DNA from: Flavobacteriaceae bacterium
GTDB taxonomy: Bacteria > Bacteroidota > Bacteroidia > Flavobacteriales > Flavobacteriaceae
Direction of reading: 5' to 3'
DNA: 64,000 bases
NCBI GenBank assembly: GCA_013373105.1
Contig: JABXIJ010000015.1
Coordinates: 62,001 to 126,000 of the forward strand
In this document: piece after piece, positions 9,166-17,314 of the stretch
How the letters are laid out: each line of letters opens with the position of its first letter
Numbering within the stretch: the first letter of the stretch is position 1
Notes under the pieces: generated by a model
Databases searched by the model: none
The model's input: only the letters and a program-made list of their open reading frames with translations
Told to the model about the DNA's origin: nothing
Made by a program: the position numbers and the translations under genes

Positions 9166-9190
9166 CAGAAAATAAATAACTTATTTAGAG

Positions 9191-9844
9191 ATGAAATTTT
9201 TCATAGACACTGCAAATTTAGATCAAATTAAAGAAGCACAATCATTAGGTATTTTAGATGGTGTAACTACAAACCCATCTTTAATGGCAAAAGAAGGTAT
9301 TACTGGCGCAGATAATATTATTAACCATTACAAAGCAATTTGTGATTTAGTTGATGGAGATGTATCTGCAGAAGTAATTTCTACAGATTTTGATGGAATG
9401 GTAAAAGAAGGAGAAGCTTTAGCTGCTCTTAATCCACAGATTGTAGTTAAGCTTCCAATGATTAAAGATGGTGTTAAAGCTTGTAAATATTTTTCAGAAA
9501 AAGGAATTAAAACTAATGTAACTCTTGTTTTTTCAGCAGGGCAAGCATTATTAGCAGCAAAAGCTGGTGCAACATATGTTTCTCCTTTTATTGGTCGTTT
9601 AGACGATATTTCTACTGATGGCTTAGGTTTAATAGCAGAAATTAGAACTATTTACGATAACTATGGTTTTGATACAGAAATTTTAGCAGCTTCTGTACGT
9701 CATACTATGCATGTTATAGACTGTGCTAAAATTGGAGCTGATGTTATGACAGGGCCTTTAAGTGCTATTGAAGGATTGTTAAAACACCCATTAACAGATA
9801 TTGGTTTAGCTAAGTTTTTAGCAGACTATAAAAAAGGAAACTAA
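9191..9844 (+). CDS. transaldolase, short (FSA/TalC-type)
   Basis: Class I aldolase of the small transaldolase / fructose-6-phosphate aldolase family, working in the non-oxidative pentose phosphate pathway. The 217-aa TIM barrel shows the family start [16 protein letters not shown], the [11 protein letters not shown] motif near residue 27, and the Schiff-base lysine in the VKLPM motif near 86, followed by [17 protein letters not shown] and the C-terminal ASVRHTMHV region. Length is typical of TalC-type enzymes, shorter than E. coli TalB. Transaldolase rather than F6P aldolase activity is assumed from what is usual in this phylum; the motifs do not decide it. A full -7 box precedes it, and a strong hairpin with a T-run follows at 9868-9903. 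Confidence 0.9.
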   Translation: MKFFIDTANLDQIKEAQSLGILDGVTTNPSLMAKEGITGADNIINHYKAICDLVDGDVSAEVISTDFDGMVKEGEALAALNPQIVVKLPMIKDGVKACKYFSEKGIKTNVTLVFSAGQALLAAKAGATYVSPFIGRLDDISTDGLGLIAEIRTIYDNYGFDTEILAASVRHTMHVIDCAKIGADVMTGPLSAIEGLLKHPLTDIGLAKFLADYKKGN

Positions 9845-9859
9845 AAATATAAGATTTCG

Positions 9860-9867
9860 TATCTTTG
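9860..9867 (+). promoter_or_regulatory. -7 box ahead of menD
   Basis: TATCTTTG, a full TAnnTTTG match, immediately followed by the hairpin at 9868-9903. A transcript from here would start inside that hairpin. Confidence 0.45.
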
Positions 9868-9903
9868 AAATGTCATTTTAAGTCTTCAAAATGACATTTT
9901 TTT
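9868..9903 (+). terminator. intrinsic terminator or attenuator between transaldolase and menD
   Basis: Perfect 12-base inverted repeat AAATGTCATTTT (9868-9879) / AAAATGACATTT (9888-9899), 8-base loop, then a T-run to 9903. It ends one base before the first menD start codon. It can end transaldolase transcription; whether menD transcripts read through it depends on where they start. Confidence 0.75.
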
Positions 9904-9904
9904 A

Positions 9905-11572
9905 ATGCATAAAATGTATCCCAAAAAAGAACTAGCACAATTAGTAATATCTGCATGTCATCAATTTGATGTTGATACTGTTGTTATTTCTCCAGGTTCA
10001 AGAAACGCGCCTTTAACTATAGGTTTTTCAAATCATCCTGAAATAGAATCTTTAAGCGTAGTTGATGAACGTTGTGCAGCATTTTTTGCTTTAGGAATTG
10101 CACAGCAAAAAAGAAAACCTATTGCAGTATTATGCACATCTGGTTCTGCTTTATTGAATTATTATCCTGCTGTTGCAGAAGCTTTTTATAGTGATATTCC
10201 TCTAATTATAATTTCTGCTGATAGGCCAAAACACTTAATTGATATTGGTGATGGACAAACCATAAGGCAAGAAAATATTTTCGAGCATCATATTTTGTTC
10301 TCTGCTAATTTGGTAGAAAATGTAAAGTTTAATGCAAGAAACTCACAATTAATAGGAGAAGCTTTACAAACTGCAATTGTTCAAAAAGGACCAGTTCATA
10401 TTAATGTGCCATTTGATGAGCCTTTGTACGATACTGTTAAAGAATTACAGACATTTTCATTTCCAAAAATTAGTATGAGTTCTCTAGACAATTCTAATAT
10501 AGAATATGAAAAACTAGCTTCTATTTGGAACAAATCAGAAAAGAAAGTCATATTAATAGGAGTTAATTATCCGAATGAAGAATTACATAATCTTATGGAT
10601 ATTTATTCAGAAGATGATTCTGTATTAATACTAACAGAAACTACATCTAATTTATATCACGATAAGACAATTAACGCTATAGATCAATTAATTTTTTCTT
10701 TAGATACAAATGATTTTGAGGAATTAAAACCAGATATACTTATAACATTTGGAGGTATGATAGTTTCTAAACGAATTAAAAAATTCTTTAGAAATCACAA
10801 ACCAAAACACCATTGGAATATAGATGATAAAAAAGCTACAAATACTTTTTTCTGCTTAACTGAATTTATTCAAACATCACCTGTAGATTTCTTTACTAAT
10901 TTCAATAAAATAATTGAAAATAAAGAAAGTGACTACCAGCCAAAATGGTTGAAAATTAGAGATAATAGAAGAAAAAAACATACTGAATATATTAAAACTA
11001 TTGAACATTCAGATTTAAAAGTTTTTCATCAAATTCTAAATAGTTGTCCAAAAAATATTCAATTACAAATAAGTAACAGTGCTATTATTCGATATACACA
11101 ATTATTTACACTTAATAGTTCATTAACTGTGTTTTGTAATAGAGGTACAAGTGGAATAGATGGTAGTACTAGTACAGCTGTAGGAGCTGCATTTGCATCT
11201 GATAAACAAACTATTTTAATTACAGGTGATTTAAGTTTTTTCTACGATTCTAATGCACTTTGGAATAACAATATACCTCGTAATTTTAGAATAATATTAG
11301 TGAATAATTCTGGAGGAAATATTTTTAAAATAATTCCTGGACCTTCTTCTACAAATGCCGAAAAATATTTTGAAACCCCTCATTGCTTAACCGCAGAACA
11401 CTTAGCAAAAATGTATGGTTTTGAGTATTTAAAGGTATTTACTTCAGAAGGTGTTGAAGAAGAATTAAAAGGTTTTTATAATAAATCTAATCAACCTAAA
11501 ATTTTAGAAATTTTCACCCCAAGTTCAAAAAACGATGGTATTTTAAAAGAATACTTTAAATTTATTAAATAG
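9905..11572 (+). CDS. menD: SEPHCHC synthase, menaquinone biosynthesis
   Basis: 2-Succinyl-5-enolpyruvyl-6-hydroxy-3-cyclohexene-1-carboxylate synthase: a thiamine-diphosphate enzyme that joins isochorismate and 2-oxoglutarate in menaquinone synthesis. The 555-aa protein has the N-terminal ThDP-binding motif SPGSRNAPL at 29-37, the conserved Glu55 of DERCAAFFALGIAQ that activates the cofactor, and a C-terminal pyrophosphate-binding motif starting GDLSFFYD and ending in NNSGGNIF. An ATG at 9905 and another at 9914 (MYPKKELAQ) are both possible; the second looks closer to family starts. The stop overlaps the GTG start of the next gene by one base. menB lies 2.1 kb downstream. Confidence 0.93.
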   Translation: MHKMYPKKELAQLVISACHQFDVDTVVISPGSRNAPLTIGFSNHPEIESLSVVDERCAAFFALGIAQQKRKPIAVLCTSGSALLNYYPAVAEAFYSDIPLIIISADRPKHLIDIGDGQTIRQENIFEHHILFSANLVENVKFNARNSQLIGEALQTAIVQKGPVHINVPFDEPLYDTVKELQTFSFPKISMSSLDNSNIEYEKLASIWNKSEKKVILIGVNYPNEELHNLMDIYSEDDSVLILTETTSNLYHDKTINAIDQLIFSLDTNDFEELKPDILITFGGMIVSKRIKKFFRNHKPKHHWNIDDKKATNTFFCLTEFIQTSPVDFFTNFNKIIENKESDYQPKWLKIRDNRRKKHTEYIKTIEHSDLKVFHQILNSCPKNIQLQISNSAIIRYTQLFTLNSSLTVFCNRGTSGIDGSTSTAVGAAFASDKQTILITGDLSFFYDSNALWNNNIPRNFRIILVNNSGGNIFKIIPGPSSTNAEKYFETPHCLTAEHLAKMYGFEYLKVFTSEGVEEELKGFYNKSNQPKILEIFTPSSKNDGILKEYFKFIK

Positions 11573-11988
11573 TGGAATTAAAAGAAGGAGATAAAGTACA
11601 ATTATTAATTGAACAAGAAACCGCTTTAGGTTTTTCTGTTTTAATAAACGATGAATTTGAAGGTTTACTTTATAGAAATGAGATTTATAGAGATGTAGAA
11701 GAAGGCATGTTTATTGACGGGTATATAAAAAAGGTTAGAGAAGATGGTAAAATTGATTTGTCTCTAAGACCCCAAGGTTTTAGAAATGTAATCGATACAG
11801 ATGTAGAAAAAGTCTTACAAAAGTTAAAAGATAGTAAAGATGGTTTTTTATTGTTAACAGATAAAAGCTCTCCAGAATCTATAAAGTTTCATTTAAAAAT
11901 GAGTAAAAAAGCTTTTAAAAAAGCAGTTGGTAGTTTATACAAAAGAAAACTTATTGTTCTTAAAGAAGATAGAATTGAGTTAAAGTAA
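11572..11988 (+). CDS. half-size CvfB-like S1/winged-helix protein
   Basis: A 138-aa protein with an S1-type RNA-binding fold (residues about 4-66, ending IDLSLRPQG) followed by a small winged-helix-like domain (about 76-138, with LTDKSSPESI and MSKKAFKKAVGSLYKRKLI). This matches the C-terminal half of CvfB-type proteins, which are about 280 aa and carry two further S1-like domains in front; those are absent here. The frame cannot be extended upstream because menD occupies it. It starts with GTG overlapping the menD TAG stop, so it is probably co-translated with menD. Its role is unknown; RNA binding is inferred from the fold. The convergent gene ends one base away. Confidence 0.75.
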   Translation: MELKEGDKVQLLIEQETALGFSVLINDEFEGLLYRNEIYRDVEEGMFIDGYIKKVREDGKIDLSLRPQGFRNVIDTDVEKVLQKLKDSKDGFLLLTDKSSPESIKFHLKMSKKAFKKAVGSLYKRKLIVLKEDRIELK

Positions 11989-11989
11989 T

Positions 11990-12484
11990 TTAACAACCAC
12001 AAGATACCTCAATAAGCCATTTGTCTTTTTTACTTTTTAGAATAAAATAACAACCAGCACCTTTGTCTTTAGGTCTATATTCAGATTTGTTAGAATTCCA
12101 CTCATTAGGAATATCTGTTAAATCAACTTCATAAATCTGTTCGATCCAATTAGTTATTTTATTCTTTTCAATTTTAGGAAATTCAATTAATGTAGTTACA
12201 CCTCCTTCTTCTTCTTCACAAGAAAAATATGAGTATTTGATAGTATTGCTAAAAGTTTCTGTAAATGAACAAGGTTGAGTGTTGTTTTTATCAATTTTTT
12301 TTACATTTTGTTTTCCAGTAATTGATGTAAAATTATTTGATAAATAAAGGTAAATAATATCTAAACTAGAATTTTCTTGAAACTTAGTTCTTAAGTCTTT
12401 TTTATTTGGTTTTATTAATTCAAAATCTTGAGCAGTAGAAACACAAGTTACTAGAAATGCAAAAAATAAAATAGTTGTTTTCAT
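11990..12484 (-). CDS. exported protein of unknown function
   Basis: I do not recognise this family. The ATG at 12484-12482 (MKTTILFFAFLVTCVSTAQ) gives a clean signal peptide and avoids overlap with the preceding gene; an upstream in-frame ATG at 12505 would add seven residues and spoil the signal, so it is rejected. The mature part is about 145 aa with four to five Cys, including a CSF motif, an SCEEEEGG stretch and a C-terminal VSCGC, suggesting disulfides in the periplasm. It starts 7 bases after the esterase-like gene ends, so the two are likely one operon and may act together. Confidence 0.65.
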   Translation of the reverse strand: MKTTILFFAFLVTCVSTAQDFELIKPNKKDLRTKFQENSSLDIIYLYLSNNFTSITGKQNVKKIDKNNTQPCSFTETFSNTIKYSYFSCEEEEGGVTTLIEFPKIEKNKITNWIEQIYEVDLTDIPNEWNSNKSEYRPKDKGAGCYFILKSKKDKWLIEVSCGC

Positions 12485-12491
12485 ATAAAAA

Positions 12492-13649
12492 TTATTGGCC
12501 TCCAATTCTTAAAATGTTTTCATAATATTTATCTGCATTTGGGTCTGCAGGATCCATTTTCCCATATCCAATTTTGTAAAATTTTAAAGCTCTTTTAAAA
12601 TCTTTTCCAGTTTCGTAATATTTACCCAAATAATATTCTCCTAAAGGCGATGAAGGAAATCTTTTTAAAATCATTTTACCAAAATCACGTAGTCTGTCTC
12701 CATTTTCTTTTTCCATTATTATGTTTTCAATTGCATAAATATCCTTTTCACGTATACCTATATTTGTGCCAAATAAGAACTCAATTTCTAAATATTTATT
12801 TTCGAGATATGCTATAGCATCAATTGGAGATAAATCTTTAATATTTTTATCATATTCTTCTTTTGAAATTGCAGAATAAACTTCGAAAATTTTAGTCATT
12901 GCCCTTGGGATAGCTTCAGATATTGTAGAAATAGAACTATCTGAAATTATATTATCTAATACAAAATTGAAATTTTTAATTTCTATGCGTGATAAAGCAT
13001 CTTGTATTTGTGCTATTTTAGTATTTTTCTCAGTTGAAAATGAATTAGAGTTATTAATATACCAATAAAATGTATTGTCCTCATTAGCAAATTTTGGTAA
13101 ATTATACGATTGTAATTCTTTACCTAAAAAATCTGAAAAACTAGGATTTATACAAATAAAGGAGTTTATAAAAGCTGAATCTTCTTTAAGAAAATGTGTA
13201 ATAAAATTTGCTGAAAAACCTTGTCCTACAAAACTAATAAATGGAGATGTTCTATAATTACTCTCCATATAAAACAGTACTTCATCTCTCAGAAACCTGT
13301 AAAAATCATTAGCAGAAGCAGTTAATCTCCCACTATTAAAATTAAATGAAATATCTTTTGGTCTAGTAGTTTTCATTGGTATTCCAACAACAATTTGTTG
13401 TGGTGCTTTATCTTTTTCAGCAAACAACTTGCTATTACCTACATAAATATCGAAAAGATATTCAGCGTCTAAAACTATAGTTAAAGGGTAATTTTTTAGG
13501 CTATCTAAAGCATAACCTTCAGGTATGAATATTTTAAGTTCTCTTGTGGTATTTAATATTTCAGATTCAAAATTTTTAGTTATGTAGTTTTGAGAAAAAC
13601 TTAAAAAATTAAAAAACAGAAATATTAATAAAAGTGATTTCTTAATCAT
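12492..13649 (-). CDS. secreted esterase-like protein lacking the catalytic serine
   Basis: Resembles the esterase D / enterochelin-esterase alpha/beta-hydrolase family (385 aa): signal peptide at 1-20, then a typical strand-and-loop opening (REL-KIFIPEGY, YPLTIVLDAEYLF) at 36-66. At the nucleophile elbow, where the family has G-H-S-x-G-G, it reads VGQGFSA at 141-147, so the serine position is a glycine (G144). The catalytic serine therefore appears to be missing. The C-terminal 100 residues (about 285-385) look helical and TPR-like (GEYYLGKYYETGKDFKRALK). A binding or scaffold role in the periplasm is inferred. The next gene, an exported protein, is 7 bases downstream. Confidence 0.7.
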   Translation of the reverse strand: MIKKSLLLIFLFFNFLSFSQNYITKNFESEILNTTRELKIFIPEGYALDSLKNYPLTIVLDAEYLFDIYVGNSKLFAEKDKAPQQIVVGIPMKTTRPKDISFNFNSGRLTASANDFYRFLRDEVLFYMESNYRTSPFISFVGQGFSANFITHFLKEDSAFINSFICINPSFSDFLGKELQSYNLPKFANEDNTFYWYINNSNSFSTEKNTKIAQIQDALSRIEIKNFNFVLDNIISDSSISTISEAIPRAMTKIFEVYSAISKEEYDKNIKDLSPIDAIAYLENKYLEIEFLFGTNIGIREKDIYAIENIIMEKENGDRLRDFGKMILKRFPSSPLGEYYLGKYYETGKDFKRALKFYKIGYGKMDPADPNADKYYENILRIGGQ

Positions 13650-13663
13650 AAATAAGGAATGTT

Positions 13664-13671
13664 TATTTTTG
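13664..13671 (+). promoter_or_regulatory. -7 box of menB
   Basis: TATTTTTG, a full TAnnTTTG match, about 48 bases ahead of the menB start codon, in the divergent spacer with the esterase-like gene. Confidence 0.5.
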
Positions 13672-13719
13672 CAATTTAAGCGATTAATTTAGCTTTTTAA
13701 ACGTGTAAAATACAAAAAT

Positions 13720-14559
13720 ATGATACAACCTGAGTGGAAAACAGTCAAAGAATATGAAGATATAACCTATAAAAAAAGTAATGGTGTAGCTAGAATAGCA
13801 TTCAATAGACCTAATGTTAGAAACGCTTTTCGACCTAAAACTACATCAGAATTATATGATGCTTTTTATGATGCTAATGAAGATACTTCAATTGGAGTTG
13901 TTTTGTTATCTGCAGAAGGTCCAAGTACTAAAGATGGTGTCTATTCTTTCTGTTCAGGAGGCGATCAAAAAGCAAGAGGACATCAAGGTTATGTTGGTGA
14001 AGATGGTTACCATCGTTTAAATATTTTAGAAGTTCAACGATTAATTCGTTTTATGCCAAAAGCAGTTATTGCTGTGGTTCCTGGTTGGGCTGTAGGAGGT
14101 GGACATAGTCTACATGTAGTTTGCGACTTAACTTTAGCTTCTAAAGAACATGCTATTTTTAAACAAACAGATGCAGATGTGACTTCTTTTGATGGTGGTT
14201 ATGGTTCTGCATATCTTGCTAAAATGGTTGGTCAAAAGAAAGCTCGAGAAATTTTCTTTTTAGGAAGAAATTATTCTGCTCAAGAAGCTTATGAAATGGG
14301 AATGGTAAATGCTGTAATTCCTCATGATCAATTAGAAAGTACAGCATATGAGTGGGCTCAAGAAATTTTAGCCAAAAGTCCAACCTCAATTAAAATGCTA
14401 AAGTTTGCAATGAATTTAACAGATGATGGTATGGTAGGTCAACAAGTATTTGCTGGTGAGGCAACAAGACTTGCTTATATGACAGATGAAGCAAAAGAAG
14501 GTAGAGATGCTTTTTTAGAAAAACGTAAGCCTAACTTTCCTAAAAAATGGATTCCATAA
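13720..14559 (+). CDS. menB: 1,4-dihydroxy-2-naphthoyl-CoA synthase
   Basis: Crotonase-fold enzyme that closes the second ring in menaquinone synthesis, converting o-succinylbenzoyl-CoA to DHNA-CoA. The 279-aa sequence has the MenB features: FNRPNVRNAFRP near residue 28, an oxyanion-hole stretch FCSGGDQKARG near 70-82, VVPGWAVGGGHSLHVVCDLT near 117-136, the TDADVTSFDGGYGSAYLAK segment near 150-168 that MenB uses in binding and catalysis, and the typical C-terminal EGRDAFLEKRKPNF. Length is as expected. It opens a tight plus-strand run with the FAH-family gene and cinA (gaps of 15 and 3 bases), although those two have no known menaquinone role. Confidence 0.95.
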   Translation: MIQPEWKTVKEYEDITYKKSNGVARIAFNRPNVRNAFRPKTTSELYDAFYDANEDTSIGVVLLSAEGPSTKDGVYSFCSGGDQKARGHQGYVGEDGYHRLNILEVQRLIRFMPKAVIAVVPGWAVGGGHSLHVVCDLTLASKEHAIFKQTDADVTSFDGGYGSAYLAKMVGQKKAREIFFLGRNYSAQEAYEMGMVNAVIPHDQLESTAYEWAQEILAKSPTSIKMLKFAMNLTDDGMVGQQVFAGEATRLAYMTDEAKEGRDAFLEKRKPNFPKKWIP

Positions 14560-14574
14560 AATAGAATTGAAATT

Positions 14575-15183
14575 ATGAAAATTATTTGTATAGGTCGTAA
14601 TTACGCAAAACATATAGAAGAATTAGCTAATGAAAAACCAACAGATCCTGTTGTGTTTTTAAAACCAGATTCTGCAATTTTACCTAAGAACAATCCGTTT
14701 TTTATTCCTCCTTTTTCAAATGATGTACATTATGAAGTTGAGGTTCTGGTTAAAATTAACAAAGTTGGTAAATACATAGAATCAAAATTTGCTCATAAAT
14801 ATTATGATGAAATTGGTTTAGGAATAGACTTTACAGCAAGAGATGTACAAGCAAAATGCAAAGAAAAAGGATTGCCTTGGGAAAAAGCCAAAGCTTTTGA
14901 TGGCAGTGCAATTGTTGGAGAATTTTACCCAAAAAATCAATTTGAAATAGATAATCTAAAGTTTCAATTATATAAAAACGAAGATTTGGCTCAAGATGGT
15001 AATACAAACGCTATGCTTTGGAAAGTAGATGAACTAATTGCATATGTTTCTCAATATTTTACTTTAAAAAAGGGAGATATTATTTTCACAGGAACACCTG
15101 CAGGTGTTGGAAAAGTATCCGAAAATGATGTCTTAAAAGGTTTTATTGAAGGTAAAGAAGCTTTTCAAATAAGAGTAAAATAA
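14575..15183 (+). CDS. fumarylacetoacetate hydrolase family protein
   Basis: Small FAH-fold enzyme, 202 aa, of the YcgM / acylpyruvase-oxaloacetate decarboxylase type. It begins with the family motif IGRNYAKHIEEL (residues 5-16), followed by FLKPDSAI, the metal-binding EVEVLVKI region near 58-65 (Glu residues that hold Mg2+), and DFTARDVQ with KAFDGSA further on. The end TGTPAGVGKV is also typical. Members hydrolyse acylpyruvates or decarboxylate oxaloacetate; the substrate here is unknown. It sits 15 bases after menB and 3 bases before cinA, so it is most likely in the same transcript. No signal peptide, so cytoplasmic. Confidence 0.88.
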   Translation: MKIICIGRNYAKHIEELANEKPTDPVVFLKPDSAILPKNNPFFIPPFSNDVHYEVEVLVKINKVGKYIESKFAHKYYDEIGLGIDFTARDVQAKCKEKGLPWEKAKAFDGSAIVGEFYPKNQFEIDNLKFQLYKNEDLAQDGNTNAMLWKVDELIAYVSQYFTLKKGDIIFTGTPAGVGKVSENDVLKGFIEGKEAFQIRVK

Positions 15184-15186
15184 TAG

Positions 15187-16434
15187 ATGAAAGCAGAAAT
15201 TATAACAATTGGAGATGAAATTCTTATTGGGCAAATTGTCGATACCAATTCACAGTGGATAGCTACAGAACTTAATAAAATAGGAGTGTCAGTTTATCAG
15301 ATTAGTTCTATTCAGGATGATAAACAACATATTTTAAATGCACTTTCAGAAGCACAAGAAAGAGTAGATATTGTTATAATCACAGGAGGCTTAGGGCCAA
15401 CAAAAGACGATATTACTAAACATACAATTGCAGAATATTTTAACGACTCACTAACCTTACATGAAGATGTAGTAAATCATATAAAAGCTTTATTTGCTAA
15501 ATATGATATTCCTTTTGGAGAGCTGAACCGTTTACAGGGTATGTTACCAACAAAAGCAACCATTCTAAAAAATGATTTTGGAACAGCTCCTGGAATGTGG
15601 TTTTTTGAAAATAAAACAGTTTTTGTTTCCTTGCCTGGTGTACCAAATGAAATGAAAGGGTTAATGACTTCAGAAGTTTTACCAAGAATTCAAAAACAAT
15701 TCAAATTACCGTTTATTATTCATAAAACTGTTATGACTTATGGTTTAGGAGAAAGTGCCTTAGCTGAAAGGATTGAAAGTTTTGAAAATAACTTGCCAGA
15801 TTATATTAAACTTGCTTATTTACCAAATTATGGTAAAGTTAGGTTAAGATTAACTGCAAAAGGAAACAATAAAACAATTCTGTTAAGAGGATTAGAGGAA
15901 AAAATAGAAGAGCTTTATACCTTAATTCCAGATATAATTACTGGAATTGATGAAGCTGGAAAGATTGAAGAAACAGTTGGAGCTTTGTTAAAAAAATCTG
16001 GGAAAACCTTGGCAACTGCAGAGAGTTTAACTGGAGGTAAAATTGCAGCTACTATAGTTTCTGTTGCAGGTTCTTCATCATATTTTAAAGGAAGTGTTGT
16101 AACATATAATAAAGAAACTAAAATAAAATTATTAGGAGTTTCTGAAACTATTATAAATAACCATACAGTAGTAAGTAAAGAAGTAACCATAGAAATGGTT
16201 AAAAAAATAAAAGAAAAGCTTGCAACAAACTATGCAATTGCAGTAACAGGAAACGCTGGTCCAACAACAGATGAAACTGATAAATCAGTTGGTGTTGTAT
16301 ATATTGCTATTGCATCTGATAATGATATTATTACAGAAGAATTTAACTTTGGTAAACCAAGAGGAAGGGTAATAGATAAAACTGTAAATAAAGCTTTAGA
16401 AATGTTACAAAAACAATTAATAAAAAATAAATAA
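15187..16434 (+). CDS. cinA: CinA-type nicotinamide-nucleotide amidase
   Basis: 415-aa competence/damage-inducible CinA protein. The N-terminal MoaB/MogA-like domain (residues 1-170; GDEILIG at 9-15, TGGLGPTKDD at 66-75) has ADP-ribose pyrophosphatase activity in characterised homologues. The C-terminal domain (about 255-412; ATAESLTGGKIA and a GSVVTYN stretch) is the NMN deamidase. Both domains are complete, so it should recycle pyridine nucleotides. Despite the name, a role in transformation is not shown for this group. It ends the menB run; a separate strong promoter for L28 follows directly. Confidence 0.92.
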   Translation: MKAEIITIGDEILIGQIVDTNSQWIATELNKIGVSVYQISSIQDDKQHILNALSEAQERVDIVIITGGLGPTKDDITKHTIAEYFNDSLTLHEDVVNHIKALFAKYDIPFGELNRLQGMLPTKATILKNDFGTAPGMWFFENKTVFVSLPGVPNEMKGLMTSEVLPRIQKQFKLPFIIHKTVMTYGLGESALAERIESFENNLPDYIKLAYLPNYGKVRLRLTAKGNNKTILLRGLEEKIEELYTLIPDIITGIDEAGKIEETVGALLKKSGKTLATAESLTGGKIAATIVSVAGSSSYFKGSVVTYNKETKIKLLGVSETIINNHTVVSKEVTIEMVKKIKEKLATNYAIAVTGNAGPTTDETDKSVGVVYIAIASDNDIITEEFNFGKPRGRVIDKTVNKALEMLQKQLIKNK

Positions 16435-16440
16435 AATTGT

Positions 16441-16472
16441 TTTGTTCACATGTAGAATTATTTGTAGATTTG
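16441..16472 (+). promoter_or_regulatory. ribosomal-protein promoter (L28-L33-DUF4295)
   Basis: TTTG at 16441-16444, 20-base spacer, TAGATTTG at 16465-16472. Both elements and the spacing fit the Bacteroidota consensus, and it is among the best promoters in the window. It starts inside the short gap after cinA. Confidence 0.7.
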
Positions 16473-16511
16473 CACCTCGTTTAGAGATAACACTAAAAAA
16501 CTGTCGAAAAG

Positions 16512-16751
16512 ATGTCTAGAGTTTGTGAATTAACAGGTAAAAAAGCAATGGTGGGTAATAATGTTTCTCACGCTTTAAATAGAACAAAAAGAAAGTTTGA
16601 CGCTAATTTAATGACAAAGCGTTTTTACATTCCAGAAGAAGATAAGTGGGTAACTTTAAAAGTTTCTGCATCTGCTTTAAAAAATATTAATAAAAAAGGA
16701 ATCTCTGCTGTTATTAAAGAGGCAAGAGAAAAAGGTTTTTTAAAAAAATAA
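16512..16751 (+). CDS. rpmB: 50S ribosomal protein L28
   Basis: 79-aa large-subunit protein bL28. The start [20 protein letters not shown] is the family signature, followed by NRTKRKF and the basic C-terminal part. It has a single Cys at position 5, with no paired CxxC, so it is the zinc-free form. It is the first gene of an operon with L33 and the 50-aa DUF4295 protein, driven by the promoter at 16441-16472. This three-gene order is standard in Bacteroidota. Confidence 0.97.
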   Translation: MSRVCELTGKKAMVGNNVSHALNRTKRKFDANLMTKRFYIPEEDKWVTLKVSASALKNINKKGISAVIKEAREKGFLKK

Positions 16752-16804
16752 AGTAAATCGCAGTTTTCAGTTATAAAACTTTAAACTTATAAACTAATAA
16801 AGAG

Positions 16805-16987
16805 ATGGCAAAAAAAGGAAATAGAGTTCAGGTAATTTTAGAATGTACAGAACACAAAGCTTCTGGTAAGCCTGGGACTTCTAGATACATCACTACAAAG
16901 AACAAAAAGAACACTCCAGATAGAATGGAAATAAAAAAATTCAATCCTATCTTAAATAAAATGACTGTTCACAAAGAAATAAAGTAA
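16805..16987 (+). CDS. rpmG: 50S ribosomal protein L33
   Basis: 60-aa large-subunit protein bL33, recognised by [14 protein letters not shown], the [15 protein letters not shown] stretch and [17 protein letters not shown]. It has only one Cys, so it is the zinc-independent (C-minus) type. It lies 53 bases after L28 and 50 bases before the DUF4295 gene, in the same operon. Confidence 0.97.
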   Translation: MAKKGNRVQVILECTEHKASGKPGTSRYITTKNKKNTPDRMEIKKFNPILNKMTVHKEIK

Positions 16988-17037
16988 TTTTAACTTTCTA
17001 GAACTCAGAATAGAGCACATAGAGAAAATACAAAGAA

Positions 17038-17190
17038 ATGGCAAAAAAAGCAGTAGCATCGTTACAAACAGGATCAAAAAGACTTACTAAAGCAATTAAA
17101 ATGGTAAAATCTCCTAAAACTGGAGCTTATACTTTTGTAGAAGCAATTATGGATCCTGATAAAGTAAATGATTTCTTAACTAAGAAATAA
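17038..17190 (+). CDS. DUF4295 small ribosome-associated protein
   Basis: A 50-aa basic protein (MAKKAVASLQTGSKRLTKAI at the start, DPDKVNDFLTKK at the end) that is easily missed because of its size. It is the DUF4295 family, found next to L28 and L33 across Bacteroidota. From memory, this family was reported as a new large-subunit protein, bL38, in the Flavobacterium johnsoniae ribosome structure; that is literature knowledge, not something visible here. It shares the L28-L33 operon and is followed by an intrinsic terminator at 17211-17243. Confidence 0.88.
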   Translation: MAKKAVASLQTGSKRLTKAIKMVKSPKTGAYTFVEAIMDPDKVNDFLTKK

Positions 17191-17210
17191 TTTCCAACAA
17201 ATATATACAT

Positions 17211-17243
17211 AAAAGCTACTTTCTTAAGAAGGTAGCTTTTTTT
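17211..17243 (+). terminator. intrinsic terminator of the L28 operon
   Basis: Stem AAAAGCTAC / GTAGCTTTT with an inner TTCTTAAGAA palindrome, followed by a T-run. Confidence 0.85.
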
Positions 17244-17314
17244 GTTATAAGAATTAACTACTTTTATATTTCCAAAAAATTAGTGCAAAAAACGTCTATT
17301 TTATAATTTATAAC

